A DNA stretch of 64,000 nucleotides from assembly GCF_014332695.1 (NCBI RefSeq), contig NZ_MBUA01000001.1:62001-126000 (forward strand). The letters are read 5' to 3'. This stretch comes from Flavihumibacter stibioxidans (GTDB lineage Bacteria > Bacteroidota > Bacteroidia > Chitinophagales > Chitinophagaceae). Below are positions 32,596 to 41,598 of the stretch, in pieces. The number at the start of each line of letters is the position of its first letter. The first letter of the stretch is position 1. The position numbers and the translations under genes are program-made. The notes beneath the pieces were generated by a model that saw nothing but the letters and a program-made list of their open reading frames with translations, was not told the origin of the DNA and ran no database searches.

Positions 32596-35187
32596 CTATT
32601 TCTTTTTAGCCGCTTTTTTAGCCGGGGCTTTTTTAGTTGCCGCTTTTTTTGGAGCGGCTTTTTTAGCCGCGGGCTTCGCCTTCTTTTCAAAAGCTCCCGG
32701 AATTTCCGCTTCGATCATTTTCTTTACTTCTTCCACGGTAATAGCTCCCAGGTCGGCTTCCGAATATTTGCTGCCGTCGGCTTTTTTACCCAGTTTCAGC
32801 ATTTTTTTGCCAAACCGGATAAAAGGTCCCCATCGGCCATTTTCCAGTGCAATCTTATCAGCAGGCCATTGCCTGATAAAACGGTTGGCTTCTTTTTCCA
32901 GTTTTTTAGCGATCAGTTCTTCACAGTCCTTCTGGGATAAACTGTCGAAATTATAGGCCCTTGGGATATTAATGTAGAGATCATTCCATTTGATAAACGG
33001 ACCGAAGCGCCCTTTGCCTTTGGTAACCGGTAATCCCTCATAGGTAGCAATTGGTGCATCGGCCAGCTTTTTCCCGCTGATCAGCGCAACCGCACGATCC
33101 AGGTCCACCGTCATTGGGTCTTCACCTTTTGGAATGGATACAAACTCCTCGCCCCATTTAACATAGGGGCCAAATCTGCCCACGTTCACCGATACCTCCT
33201 GGCCTTCATATTCACCTATGGTTAAGGGAAGTTTGAAAAGATCCATGGCTTCATCGTAGGTGATGGTCTCAATGCTCTGGCCTGATTTCAACTTGGCAAA
33301 CCTTGGTTTTTCCTCTTCCGCTGCGTCACCGATCTGCACCATCGGGCCATACCTGCCCATCCGGGCTACCACTTTCCTGCCACTGGCCGGATCACTTCCC
33401 AGTTCCCTTTCTCCCTTGATCCTTTCCGCCGTTTCGATGGTCTTGTCCACATCCTTCTTGAAGGGATTGTAAAACTCATCTATCATCTTATGCCATTGGC
33501 GCTTTCCCCGGGCAACTTCGTCAAATTCTTCCTCTATTTTGGCAGTGAAGCCATAGTCCATTACATCATTGAAATACTGCGACAGGAAATCTGTCACCAC
33601 CAATCCCAGGTCTGTAGGGAACAACTTGGCTTTTTCAGTTCCCGTGGTTTCCTGCGACATTTCCTTTGAAATCCTGTCAGCAACGAGTTTCAGGATCCTG
33701 AAATCACGTCTTATCCCTTCCTTATCGCGTTTTTCCACATAACCTCTTTTCAGAATGGTGGTAATGGTGGGGGCGTATGTTGAAGGGCGGCCGATGCCCA
33801 GTTCTTCCAGCTTTTTAACCAGGGATGCTTCCGTATAACGCGGCGCCGGTCGGTTGAAACGCTCAGTAGCGCTCATTTCCTTCAACGGCAGCTCCTGCTT
33901 TACCTGTAAAGGGGGGAGCATGCTTTCATTGCCATCCTCTTCAGTCAGGTCTTCTTCATCACGATCCTCCATATATACTTTCAGGAACCCGTCAAATTTC
34001 AACACTTCGCCACTGGCAGTCAATTCCTCCTTATTGGTGGAAATGCTGATTTTAGCAATGGTCTTTTCCAGTTCGGCATCAGCCATCTGTGAGGCCATGG
34101 TGCGCTTCCAGATCAGTTCATACAGCCTTTTGGTTTCCGGATCATCCACCGAGGTGGTTTCCATATAGGTAGGCCTGATGGCCTCGTGCGCTTCCTGGGC
34201 TGATTCGTTGCGGTTCTTGTATTTACGTGGCTGGAAATAGCGGTTACCAAACTGGGCAGTCACCTGCTGGCGAATGCTGTCCATGGCAGTTTCACTCAGG
34301 TTAACGCTGTCCGTACGCATATAGGTAATCTGACCGCTTTCATACAGTTTCTGCGCAATCAGCATGGTCTTACTTACCGAATAGCCGAGTTTTCGGCTGG
34401 CTTCCTGCTGAAGGGTGGATGTGGTAAATGGTGCCGCCGGTGATTTCCGGCCAGGTTTTACCTGGATATCAGCAACCGTATAATCTGCACCCACACAGGA
34501 TTCTAGGAATTTTTCCGCACCTTCCTGGTTGTTGTATTTCTGTCCTTCAGCCTTAAAGTTTACGGGTTTGTGGTTCAGGTCCTTTGCAGTGAACCAGGCA
34601 TCGATCCTGAAATGGCTCTGGCTTTTGAAATGGTTGATCTCCCTCTCGCGCTCTGCGATCAATCGTACCGCCACACTCTGAACCCTGCCGGCACTGAGAG
34701 AAGTTCCCATGCTCATTTTCCGCCATAAAACAGGGCTGAGCTCAAAACCTACGATCCTGTCCAGTACCCGGCGGGCCTGCTGGGCATTCACCAGGTCCAT
34801 ATTCACGGTGCGTGGCTGTTGTACCGCTTTCTGGATGGCTGGTTTGGTAATTTCATGGAAAACGATCCGTTTGGTGGTGTAAGGGTCTAGTCCGAGTACT
34901 TCGCAAAGGTGCCAGCTGATGGCTTCTCCTTCACGGTCCTCATCCGTTGCCAGCCACACTTCTTCGCTCTTTTTTGCCAGCTGCTTCAGTTCCCTTACCA
35001 CTTTCTCCTTCTCGTCCGGAACAATATAACGGGGTTTGTAATGATTATTTATATCAATGCCCATTTCGCCTTTTTCCAGGTCGCGGATATGTCCATAACA
35101 ACTCTTCACCTCAAAATCCTTACCCAGGATCTTTTCGATGGTTTTGGCTTTCGCCGGCGACTCCACTATCAATAAATTCTTAGCCAT
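32596..35187 (-). CDS. topA: DNA topoisomerase I
   Basis: The 863-residue product is a type IA topoisomerase: TOPRIM domain (1-115; VESPAKAK, TDEDREGEAISWH), catalytic Tyr289 in QITYMRTDS, and the four-domain core. In place of zinc ribbons the C-terminal third has four repeats with the motif GR(Y/F/W)GP, and the last 25 residues are a Lys/Ala/Pro tail. It relaxes negative supercoils behind RNA polymerase and replication forks. Lys-rich tails without zinc fingers are also known in mycobacterial TopA, where they aid DNA binding. It is divergent from the DUF4407 gene. Confidence 0.97.
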   Translation of the reverse strand: MAKNLLIVESPAKAKTIEKILGKDFEVKSCYGHIRDLEKGEMGIDINNHYKPRYIVPDEKEKVVRELKQLAKKSEEVWLATDEDREGEAISWHLCEVLGLDPYTTKRIVFHEITKPAIQKAVQQPRTVNMDLVNAQQARRVLDRIVGFELSPVLWRKMSMGTSLSAGRVQSVAVRLIAEREREINHFKSQSHFRIDAWFTAKDLNHKPVNFKAEGQKYNNQEGAEKFLESCVGADYTVADIQVKPGRKSPAAPFTTSTLQQEASRKLGYSVSKTMLIAQKLYESGQITYMRTDSVNLSETAMDSIRQQVTAQFGNRYFQPRKYKNRNESAQEAHEAIRPTYMETTSVDDPETKRLYELIWKRTMASQMADAELEKTIAKISISTNKEELTASGEVLKFDGFLKVYMEDRDEEDLTEEDGNESMLPPLQVKQELPLKEMSATERFNRPAPRYTEASLVKKLEELGIGRPSTYAPTITTILKRGYVEKRDKEGIRRDFRILKLVADRISKEMSQETTGTEKAKLFPTDLGLVVTDFLSQYFNDVMDYGFTAKIEEEFDEVARGKRQWHKMIDEFYNPFKKDVDKTIETAERIKGERELGSDPASGRKVVARMGRYGPMVQIGDAAEEEKPRFAKLKSGQSIETITYDEAMDLFKLPLTIGEYEGQEVSVNVGRFGPYVKWGEEFVSIPKGEDPMTVDLDRAVALISGKKLADAPIATYEGLPVTKGKGRFGPFIKWNDLYINIPRAYNFDSLSQKDCEELIAKKLEKEANRFIRQWPADKIALENGRWGPFIRFGKKMLKLGKKADGSKYSEADLGAITVEEVKKMIEAEIPGAFEKKAKPAAKKAAPKKAATKKAPAKKAAKKK

Positions 35188-35370
35188 GTAACAAAAATCG
35201 TTTAATTAATTGGTCCGGAGCCTGCAAGTTTAGTGTATAAGACCGAAAATACCAATTCAGGTATATTTAATATCCTTATCATTCCTTTAAGAAATATTCC
35301 CTGCGAAACACCGTTCTTTGTACTGTTCCACTTCTACCAACTCAACATTTCACACACTTAAATTAATTGT

Positions 35371-36429
35371 ATGACGCAGCCTGCGGCAGGCCGTGGCAAT
35401 GATATTGCCGGCTACGACTCCTTTTCCGGTAGCAAGGGAAACAACCCGTTTTTATGGTGGTGTGCCGGAGCGCATGCCCCTACACTGGAACAATTTCCGA
35501 CCGAACATCCCAAATATAATACCCTGGGCGGGGTGTTGCTGGCCACATTTGCCCTCGCAGCCCTCTCGTCGGGTTATGCCTTTTATACCATTTTTGGCAG
35601 CCTGGGATGGGCAGCGGGATTTGCGGTCTTATGGGGACTGATCATTTTCAATTTTGACCGCTTCATGGTGGCAACGATCAGGAAATATGGCATTTCTGCC
35701 GGAAGGCAATGGCGGATGGCCCTGCCCCGGATCATACTGGCCGTTATGATCGGCATCACCATTGCAAGGCCGCTTGAACTTAAACTATTCGAAAAAGAGA
35801 TCAACCTGAAAGTGGCGGAAAACCTGCAGGAAAAGATCAGGGTCTATAACGGGCAGCAGGACACCATTCACGAGGCCAAGGTTGCTGCAGTGCTGGCAGA
35901 AAGGAACCTCCTGGCCGGCCGCCGTAAAGCCATGGAAGACACCCTGCTGAAATTACAGCAGTCCTATGTACAGGAGGCAGACGGAACCGGCGGTTCAGGC
36001 AAGAGGGGAGTGGAAAGCATTACTCTCCTGAAACAGGGAGCCTACCGGCAAACGGCAGAACAGTACCAACAGAATTTTCATATTCTTGATTCCACCCTGG
36101 GAGCTCATGAAAGCTTTTTGTCTGCAGCCACAACCGAACTGAAAAAAGACAAGGAAGATTTTGCAAAAGCGGCTTTTGAAAATGTCGGATTCCTGGAAAG
36201 GAACAAGGCCCTGCACAACCTGTCAGAGGAAGAATCAAGTGTTTTCCTGGCCACCTTCCTGATCAGCCTGCTCATCATCATCATAGAAACGGCCCCTGTT
36301 ATAGCAAAACTCCTGCTGCCGGTAGGGCCATATGATATAGCCCTGGCAAAACAGGAGTTGGTTCCCATGGCGGGCATCGAACGCAGCCTTATAGCGGAAC
36401 AGGAAAAAGCAAGGATGTCGGCGGTTTAA
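35371..36429 (+). CDS. DUF4407 membrane protein
   Basis: The 352-residue product has two N-terminal helices plus a third (about 55-145) around the family motif FNFDRFMV, a long soluble coiled-coil segment (about 155-300) and a fourth helix near residue 310 (FLISLLIIIIETAPVIAKLL). This matches DUF4407, a family of unknown function found in Bacteroidota and Actinobacteria, with a large segment probably outside the inner membrane. It is divergent from topA (183 bp). Its stop overlaps the stop of the convergent His/Asp-rich protein gene. Confidence 0.82.
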   Translation: MTQPAAGRGNDIAGYDSFSGSKGNNPFLWWCAGAHAPTLEQFPTEHPKYNTLGGVLLATFALAALSSGYAFYTIFGSLGWAAGFAVLWGLIIFNFDRFMVATIRKYGISAGRQWRMALPRIILAVMIGITIARPLELKLFEKEINLKVAENLQEKIRVYNGQQDTIHEAKVAAVLAERNLLAGRRKAMEDTLLKLQQSYVQEADGTGGSGKRGVESITLLKQGAYRQTAEQYQQNFHILDSTLGAHESFLSAATTELKKDKEDFAKAAFENVGFLERNKALHNLSEEESSVFLATFLISLLIIIIETAPVIAKLLLPVGPYDIALAKQELVPMAGIERSLIAEQEKARMSAV

Positions 36430-36896
36430 TACCCCCTTTGCCACTGCGAATATTCATGATCGTTATACCTCGCCATCCTTACATATTTTACATCAAGGTA
36501 CAGCCGGCCATCGCGACCCAGCCAATAGTGCATTCCGGCGGAATTGCGGTAGTAGTAACGATTATGTCCGTAACGCATGATCGGCAGGTTGCGGGTTTGG
36601 ATAATGATCAGGGGATAACCGGCATCACGGTGATACTTTTTGCGTTTTTTATGGCTCTGTTTGTGTTTACAGCCATAATCACAATCATGGTCATGCCTGT
36701 CATAACGGTCATCATGGTCATAGCGGTCATCATGGTCATAACGACCACCCCTGTCGCGATGATCATCAATAATTACAACTTCCCTTTGCGGATAAGGAGG
36801 ATAATAACCGCGTGGCTGAGCATAGGAAACTTCAGTTCCGGTTGCGAGGATTGCGGTGAAAATTACCGCTGGTAAAATTTTAAACATAGGGATCAA
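36426..36896 (-). CDS. Secreted His/Asp/Tyr-rich protein
   Basis: The 156-residue product has a signal peptide (about 1-26, ending SYAQ). Residues about 45-75 are a low-complexity run with the repeated unit RYDHDD and extra DHD and CDYGCKH, which could bind divalent metals, followed by a Lys/His-basic stretch (HKKRKKYH). The C-terminal 60 residues (YGHNRYYYRNSAGMHYWLG) look like a small folded domain. An 18-nt unit is tandemly repeated at 36701-36736. A second in-frame ATG at 36887 is an equally good start. No family was recognised. Confidence 0.65.
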   Translation of the reverse strand: MIPMFKILPAVIFTAILATGTEVSYAQPRGYYPPYPQREVVIIDDHRDRGGRYDHDDRYDHDDRYDRHDHDCDYGCKHKQSHKKRKKYHRDAGYPLIIIQTRNLPIMRYGHNRYYYRNSAGMHYWLGRDGRLYLDVKYVRMARYNDHEYSQWQRGY

Positions 36897-36953
36897 CTTT
36901 GGTTATACATTAGTTGACTGAAACAATTACTCACAGTTTAAACCTACTGCCGC

Positions 36954-37415
36954 ATGAAGTTGCTATTTAGCCTATTATTAACAGTTTTTGCCCTTCCGGG
37001 CATCGCACAGCAAACTAATGAAGAAAATGCCATCAGGGCAACCATCGACCGCCTGTTTACGGGTATGCGTACCAGTGATACAGCGATGCTGGCATCAACC
37101 TTTTCCCCCACAGCAGTGATGCAAACCATCGTTCAGAAAAACGACGGCGTAACAGTGGTAAGGACCGAAACCGTAATTGATTTTGTGAACGCTGTAGGCA
37201 AGCCCAGGACCGAAATACTGGACGAAAGAATCAGCTATGGTGCCATTCACATCGACGGTACACTGGCTGCCGTCTGGACACCTTATGAATTTTATGTGGG
37301 CACAAAATTCAGCCATTGCGGGGTGAATTCTTTCCAGCTGGTAAAACTCAACGGTGACTGGAAGATCCAGTACATCATCGATACCAGGAGGAAAGAATCC
37401 TGTAAGGGCAATTGA
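36954..37415 (+). CDS. Secreted NTF2-like (SnoaL/DUF4440-type) protein
   Basis: The 153-residue product has a signal peptide (about 1-18, ending GIAQ) followed by an NTF2-like cone fold: ENAIRATIDRLFTGMRTSDTAMLASTFSPTAVMQTI at the front and VNSFQLVKLNGDWKIQYIIDTRR at the end. Such periplasmic proteins are annotated as nuclear transport factor 2 family or lumazine-binding-like; function varies and no catalytic residues are obvious. It is divergent from the His/Asp-rich gene and directly abuts the stop of the next, convergent gene. Confidence 0.8.
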   Translation: MKLLFSLLLTVFALPGIAQQTNEENAIRATIDRLFTGMRTSDTAMLASTFSPTAVMQTIVQKNDGVTVVRTETVIDFVNAVGKPRTEILDERISYGAIHIDGTLAAVWTPYEFYVGTKFSHCGVNSFQLVKLNGDWKIQYIIDTRRKESCKGN

Positions 37416-38720
37416 TTATTTTGCCGAAAGCTTGTACTTCCTGTTAACTTTTGGATTGTTGAAGTATTCGTTCAGTTCTTCTTCGCTCAAGCCACCGGTA
37501 TCCACCATCGGAACATCGATCAGTTGAGTTTGAACCTGCTTCAGGTCACTTCGCAATTTGGCAAGTTTGGTCAGTACTTCGGCATCCCTTTCCCCAACCA
37601 GGGAATTCTCTGAAACGCTGTACTCCAGGCGTTTGATGCTGGCACGAACCTGTGAAGCCGCATTGGACTCGTAGGTTTTATTGGGAGCGGCAGCTTCTTT
37701 TACCGGAACAATGGCAACGCCCACACTCGGCATTATCTTTCCCAGGTTTTTATCGCTGGTAGCTGTGCTGGTTGACAAAACAGTGCCGCTAAGTGCCGCT
37801 ACACCTGAGGAGATATCAAAAGTTGAGCGGGAAGTCTTTGTCCTGCGCACTTTTTTATCCAGTTCCTTAAAGGTAAATTTCAACTGCAGAATATACCTTT
37901 CAATTTCCTTCACCACCCTGGCATGTTCATTCTTCCGGAATGGATAATTGACAGCATCCCTGATGGTTACTTTTATTACTGCCGTATCGCGGTTGTGGAA
38001 TTTATCTGAACCCACGAACATGACACTGATGGTCTTTGACTTTTCACGGTCTGTTTCCTTTACAAAATCGTATGGTATGGCCCAGTTGAAAATATCGTCG
38101 CATTTTTTTACCGGGTCATAACCTTTTATGGATGCATCCACCAGGGTAATGATTTCATCAATCGGGAAACTGCCTCTTTCACACTGGATCGGAATACTCA
38201 GCGTATCGCCTTCATCCATGGTCAGGTTAGCACTGACACCCGGTTTCAGTTTTGAAAGGATGATCTCCGTGTTATAGAAAAGCAGGGTAATGAAAGTGTC
38301 AACCCTTTCCTGGGGGTTCCCCAGGTTTTGCACACCGAGGAATACCTTATATTCCTGGTCATATTTCAGCCTGCCCGACATGAAATAGGATTTTTCCGCT
38401 TTGAAACTCAATCTCCCATCGTCCTTGTTAATCTTGAGTCCCACCGGCGCATTACGCAGGTACCAGAAATACCTGGCAGAGTCACGGTTGATATCCAGCT
38501 TATAATTAATGGATGAATCAACATGCAGGGTTATATACGGTGTCAGGTTTATGATCCTGAGGGCAGTATCAATAAGTACCGGTGGAATTGTATCTGTTGG
38601 TTTCGCCAGGGTATCGGTAACAACCATCTTGACAGTTGTGTCAACCTGGGCAGACACAGAGCCGTAACCAAAAATAACCAGGATACTTATCAAAAAAATC
38701 CGAAAACGAATTGTCGACAT
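37416..38720 (-). CDS. Secreted protein of unknown function
   Basis: The 434-residue product has a signal peptide (about 1-24, ending SVSAQ). A Thr/Pro-rich linker precedes beta-rich domains (about 50-260) with Ig/cadherin-like spacing and the block APVGLKINKDDGRLSF that resembles putative Ig domains. A helical region (about 265-300, KEIERYILQLKFTFKELDKKVRR) and a Ser/Thr/Gly-rich stretch follow, and a helical C-terminus ends the protein. No catalytic motif is seen. It may be an envelope-attached structural protein. Its stop codon abuts that of the NTF2-like gene with no bases between. Confidence 0.65.
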   Translation of the reverse strand: MSTIRFRIFLISILVIFGYGSVSAQVDTTVKMVVTDTLAKPTDTIPPVLIDTALRIINLTPYITLHVDSSINYKLDINRDSARYFWYLRNAPVGLKINKDDGRLSFKAEKSYFMSGRLKYDQEYKVFLGVQNLGNPQERVDTFITLLFYNTEIILSKLKPGVSANLTMDEGDTLSIPIQCERGSFPIDEIITLVDASIKGYDPVKKCDDIFNWAIPYDFVKETDREKSKTISVMFVGSDKFHNRDTAVIKVTIRDAVNYPFRKNEHARVVKEIERYILQLKFTFKELDKKVRRTKTSRSTFDISSGVAALSGTVLSTSTATSDKNLGKIMPSVGVAIVPVKEAAAPNKTYESNAASQVRASIKRLEYSVSENSLVGERDAEVLTKLAKLRSDLKQVQTQLIDVPMVDTGGLSEEELNEYFNNPKVNRKYKLSAK

Positions 38721-38809
38721 TCTCTGAAAGTTTTGTGGAAGCTGAAAAGTGTGGCAATATTAGGTTATTTTCTACAAACGCCTGTTTAACACTTTGTTAC
38801 AATACATAC

Positions 38810-38840
38810 AAAAAAAACCCCGGGGTAAACACACCGGGGT
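38810..38840 (-). terminator. Intrinsic terminator of the Hsp20 gene
   Basis: Read leftward, a 7-bp stem ACCCCGG/CCGGGGT with a 10-nt loop is followed by an unbroken run of T, 31 nt after the hsp20 stop. Confidence 0.75.
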
Positions 38841-38871
38841 ATAACCAAAACCAACTGCTTATGAGAAAAAA

Positions 38872-39306
38872 TTATTGAATCGTAATGGCCCTGGGCTCCT
38901 GCTTTACCTCAGCTTTTTTAGGCAGGTAGAGCTTCAGCAGGCCATTTTCATATTTTGCCTGGATGTTTTCCGCATTGATTTTTTCATCCAGTGAAAAGCT
39001 TCTTTTAAAAGAACTGTATTTGAACTCCTTTCTGATAATTTTCAGGTCTTCGGATTTATTCTCTTCCTTGTGTTCATAGGAAATCGTCAGCAGGTCATTT
39101 TCCACTGAAATCCTGAAATCTTCCTTAATACGACCGGGCGCATTTAATTCAAGATGGTAACCATCGGCTGTTTCCACAATATTTACCGGAACAGACTGAA
39201 CTGCAGGAACCCCTTCCTTATTGCGGAAGGCAGGCAAATCCTGGAATAATTCATCCAGCAGGCTACCAAAAGGACGGGCGGGTTGTTGTACTTTCAAGAA
39301 TGTCAT
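38872..39306 (-). CDS. Small heat shock protein Hsp20
   Basis: The 144-residue product has an alpha-crystallin domain (about 38-135): VNIVETADGYHLELNAPGR, DFRISVENDLLTISYEHK and the C-terminal ENGLLKLYLPKK, plus the terminal I-x-I motif (AITIQ) that mediates oligomer assembly. It holds unfolding proteins in a refoldable state. I start it at ATG 39306, where MTFLKVQQP gives the usual short N-terminal arm; a longer upstream frame adds 54 residues unlike the family. It is divergent from the bacilliredoxin gene. Confidence 0.92.
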   Translation of the reverse strand: MTFLKVQQPARPFGSLLDELFQDLPAFRNKEGVPAVQSVPVNIVETADGYHLELNAPGRIKEDFRISVENDLLTISYEHKEENKSEDLKIIRKEFKYSSFKRSFSLDEKINAENIQAKYENGLLKLYLPKKAEVKQEPRAITIQ

Positions 39307-39504
39307 AGCTATTTTTTTTATTGTGTAATGATTAATCGTTTGAGGATTATTATTCAAACCATATACCACCTGGTTTATGCTGCCATCTTGTAAGATTTTA
39401 CCGGACAAACAAACCGAATTAATGCCATTATAGCATACCAATACCTTTAATAGGCGCCATTTTGACATATTCGAACCATTCCGCCTGCTTTATTGTTTTT
39501 CCAG

Positions 39505-39512
39505 TAGTTTTG
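39505..39512 (+). promoter_or_regulatory. Candidate -7 element for the bacilliredoxin gene
   Basis: TAGTTTTG fits TAnnTTTG, 20 nt before the ATG at 39533. Confidence 0.45.
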
Positions 39513-39532
39513 CAACTCTTAAAAACAATACA

Positions 39533-39946
39533 ATGTATCCAGCAGAGATAGTAATGCCCATGAAAGAGGAGTTAACCGAACATGGTTTTATCGAACTCCT
39601 GACCCCTGAAGCAGTAGATAACCAGATGAAGCAGCAGGGAACAACCCTGGTGGTGGTTAACTCTGTGTGCGGCTGTTCAGCCGGTACCTGTCGCCCGGGT
39701 GTACTGATGGCGGTTACCAACAGCGCGAAGAAACCCGATTACCTGGCAACCAGTTTTGCAGGTTTTGACATTGATGCAGTAAGGAAATTAAGGGAATACC
39801 TGCTTCCTTACCCGCCGTCTTCCCCGTCTATCGCGCTTTTCAAGGATGGACAACTGGTTCATTTCATTGAACGTCACCAGATCGAAGGCCGTTCGGCACA
39901 GATGATCGCGCACAACCTGATTGCAGCGTTTGAACATTATTGTTAA
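39533..39946 (+). CDS. BrxA/BrxB family bacilliredoxin
   Basis: The 137-residue product is a thioredoxin-fold protein with the family signature NSVCGCSAGTCRPG: the active-site CGC at Cys46-Cys48 and a further Cys at 53. Bacilliredoxins reverse mixed disulfides between bacillithiol and protein thiols; members are present in Bacteroidota that make bacillithiol. It is a monocistronic gene with a -7 element 20 nt upstream and a strong terminator. It may serve in oxidative stress recovery alongside the divergent hsp20. Confidence 0.9.
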   Translation: MYPAEIVMPMKEELTEHGFIELLTPEAVDNQMKQQGTTLVVVNSVCGCSAGTCRPGVLMAVTNSAKKPDYLATSFAGFDIDAVRKLREYLLPYPPSSPSIALFKDGQLVHFIERHQIEGRSAQMIAHNLIAAFEHYC

Positions 39947-39974
39947 CAGGCTGATCCTATCAGATATTCTTTTT

Positions 39975-40012
39975 AAAAAATAGCCCCTTCCGTAGCGAAG
40001 GGGTTATTTTTT
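39975..40012. terminator. Terminator of the bacilliredoxin gene
   Basis: A 16-bp stem with one G-T pair, AAAAAATAGCCCCTTC with its complement, and a 6-nt loop. T runs follow on both strands. Confidence 0.88.
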
Positions 40013-40076
40013 AATGGTATGCAATCTTATTTCTTATCATTGCGCATTATTTTGGTTTACATTTTAATCAGACTAC

Positions 40077-41237
40077 ATGTATCCTAATCTATATTATGCA
40101 TTTAAGGACCTGTTCGGTGTTGAAATACCCGGACTGCGTTTTGTTAACTCGTTTGGTTTTTTTGTAGCCCTGGCTTTCCTCGCGGCTGCATGGGTCCTTA
40201 CAATGGAACTGAGAAGGAAAAGCCAGCAGGGACTGCTGCAATACGTGGAAACCAAAATAACCATTGGCCAGCCGGCCAGTGCGGGCGAACTCCTTACCAA
40301 TTTTATCCTGGGCTTCCTGCTGGGTTATAAAATCATCGGGGCATTTGTAATCGGTCCGGCTGACCCACAGGAATTCATTTTCTCTTCCCAGGGTTCCTGG
40401 CCGGCAGGGATATTTACAGGGCTGTTATTTGCCGGATTGAAATGGTGGGAAAAGAACAAACAGAAACTGGCCAAACCGGAGGAAAGAACTATCAGGATCT
40501 GGCCCCAGGACAGGGTGGGGGACATTGTGGTATTTGCCGCCATCTTTGGTTTTGCCGGAGCCAAGATCTTCCATAACCTGGAAAACTGGAATGAGTTTGT
40601 GGCTGATCCGATAGGCGCCCTGCTTTCCTTCAGCGGACTGACTTTTTATGGTGGATTAATCTGTGCAGCCATCGCTATTGGCTGGTATGCCCGCAAACAC
40701 AAGATCGGATTACGCCATCTGTGTGATTCTGCCGCACCGGCCCTGATGCTCTCCTATGCAATAGGCAGGATCGGCTGCCATGTGTCAGGAGACGGCGACT
40801 GGGGAATTGTAAACGACAAACCCAATCCATATTCCTGGCTACCAGACTGGATCTGGGCTTACCAATATCCGCATAATGTTATCAATGCCGGTGTGCCGAT
40901 TCCCGGTTGCGAAGGCAATTACTGCAACCAGCTTCCCCTGGCGGTTTACCCAACAGCATTTTACGAAACCCTGATGTGCCTGGCCTTATTCGGGCTGCTC
41001 TGGTTCTTCCGGAAAAAAATCCATATTCCGGGTCGCATTTTTGCCCTCTACCTGGTGGTAAACGGAATCGAACGCTTTTTCATCGAAAAAATCCGGGTGA
41101 ATACCAAGTACGATATTTTCGGTTTCCATCCTACGCAGGCTGAATTGATTTCTTCCGCCATGGTAATCGGGGGTATCCTGCTCTGGGTCTGGCTGGGAAA
41201 ATACGCGCTGAAAAAACCCGGAAAGGCAATCAAATAA
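40077..41237 (+). CDS. lgt: Prolipoprotein diacylglyceryl transferase (Bacteroidota variant)
   Basis: The 386-residue product has about seven transmembrane helices and the Lgt signature, here as GRIGCHVSGDGDWG, with the Arg of the GRIG motif kept and Cys in place of the Asn of E. coli GRIGN. The F-H-G-G site of E. coli is FYGG. The C-terminal GIERFFIEKIRVN contains the conserved Arg. Lgt adds diacylglycerol to the lipobox Cys of prolipoproteins at the inner membrane, so it would process the S41 lipoprotein encoded nearby. It is longer than E. coli Lgt owing to insertions between helices. It has its own terminator. Confidence 0.93.
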   Translation: MYPNLYYAFKDLFGVEIPGLRFVNSFGFFVALAFLAAAWVLTMELRRKSQQGLLQYVETKITIGQPASAGELLTNFILGFLLGYKIIGAFVIGPADPQEFIFSSQGSWPAGIFTGLLFAGLKWWEKNKQKLAKPEERTIRIWPQDRVGDIVVFAAIFGFAGAKIFHNLENWNEFVADPIGALLSFSGLTFYGGLICAAIAIGWYARKHKIGLRHLCDSAAPALMLSYAIGRIGCHVSGDGDWGIVNDKPNPYSWLPDWIWAYQYPHNVINAGVPIPGCEGNYCNQLPLAVYPTAFYETLMCLALFGLLWFFRKKIHIPGRIFALYLVVNGIERFFIEKIRVNTKYDIFGFHPTQAELISSAMVIGGILLWVWLGKYALKKPGKAIK

Positions 41238-41261
41238 ATCTTTCTCCCCAATTGTATCCGC

Positions 41262-41289
41262 GAAAGCCTGTGTCAGCACACAGGCTTTC
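41262..41289 (+). terminator. Terminator of lgt
   Basis: A perfect 12-bp stem GAAAGCCTGTGT/ACACAGGCTTTC with a 4-nt loop, followed by TGCATTTTC, 24 nt after the stop. The T tract is weak. Confidence 0.72.
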
Positions 41290-41598
41290 TGCATTTTCTA
41301 GGGGTTAGCCTTCCTCATTTCTTATTAAGTGGTGCCCCCATACAGTTAGTCATAAATGATTACGCTGATGTAAAAAATACGCCTGCTCCGTTCTTCCGGC
41401 ATATTAACCACTCATCCGAAAATATGCCGTTTTTGTAACCAATGCCTGGCTTCTCCGTCACATTACCATCATTGCATTTGCCGAAAATCAATCCTAATAA
41501 CCATTCGGCACAAAACAATGTACATTGCATTACATAGTACCTACCTTTGACCTGTAATAAACCTTAAACGGTACCAAACTAATTAAAGAACCTTAGTT
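41290..41598 (+). promoter_or_regulatory. Leader and promoter region of the first outer membrane barrel gene
   Basis: No coding frame was seen. A TACCTTTG at 41542-41549 fits the TAnnTTTG -7 element, putting transcription start near 41555 and leaving a leader of about 44 nt. No clear -33 element or riboswitch-like fold was recognised. Confidence 0.45.

Noticed and set aside
32596-32690. Lys/Ala-rich repeat at the topA end as a separate repeat element
   Set aside because: It is the in-frame basic tail of TopA and needs no other explanation.
36701-36736. 18-nt tandem direct repeat considered as a CRISPR or VNTR locus
   Set aside because: There are only two full copies without spacers, and they code for protein repeats.
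36438-36875. Rightward frame rich in Ile/Val/Met opposite the His/Asp-rich gene
   Set aside because: It is the complement of the repeated Asp/His codons; the leftward frame has a proper signal peptide.
39307-39468. N-terminal extension of Hsp20
   Set aside because: The extra 54 residues do not resemble Hsp20 proteins, and the ATG at 39306 yields the standard length.
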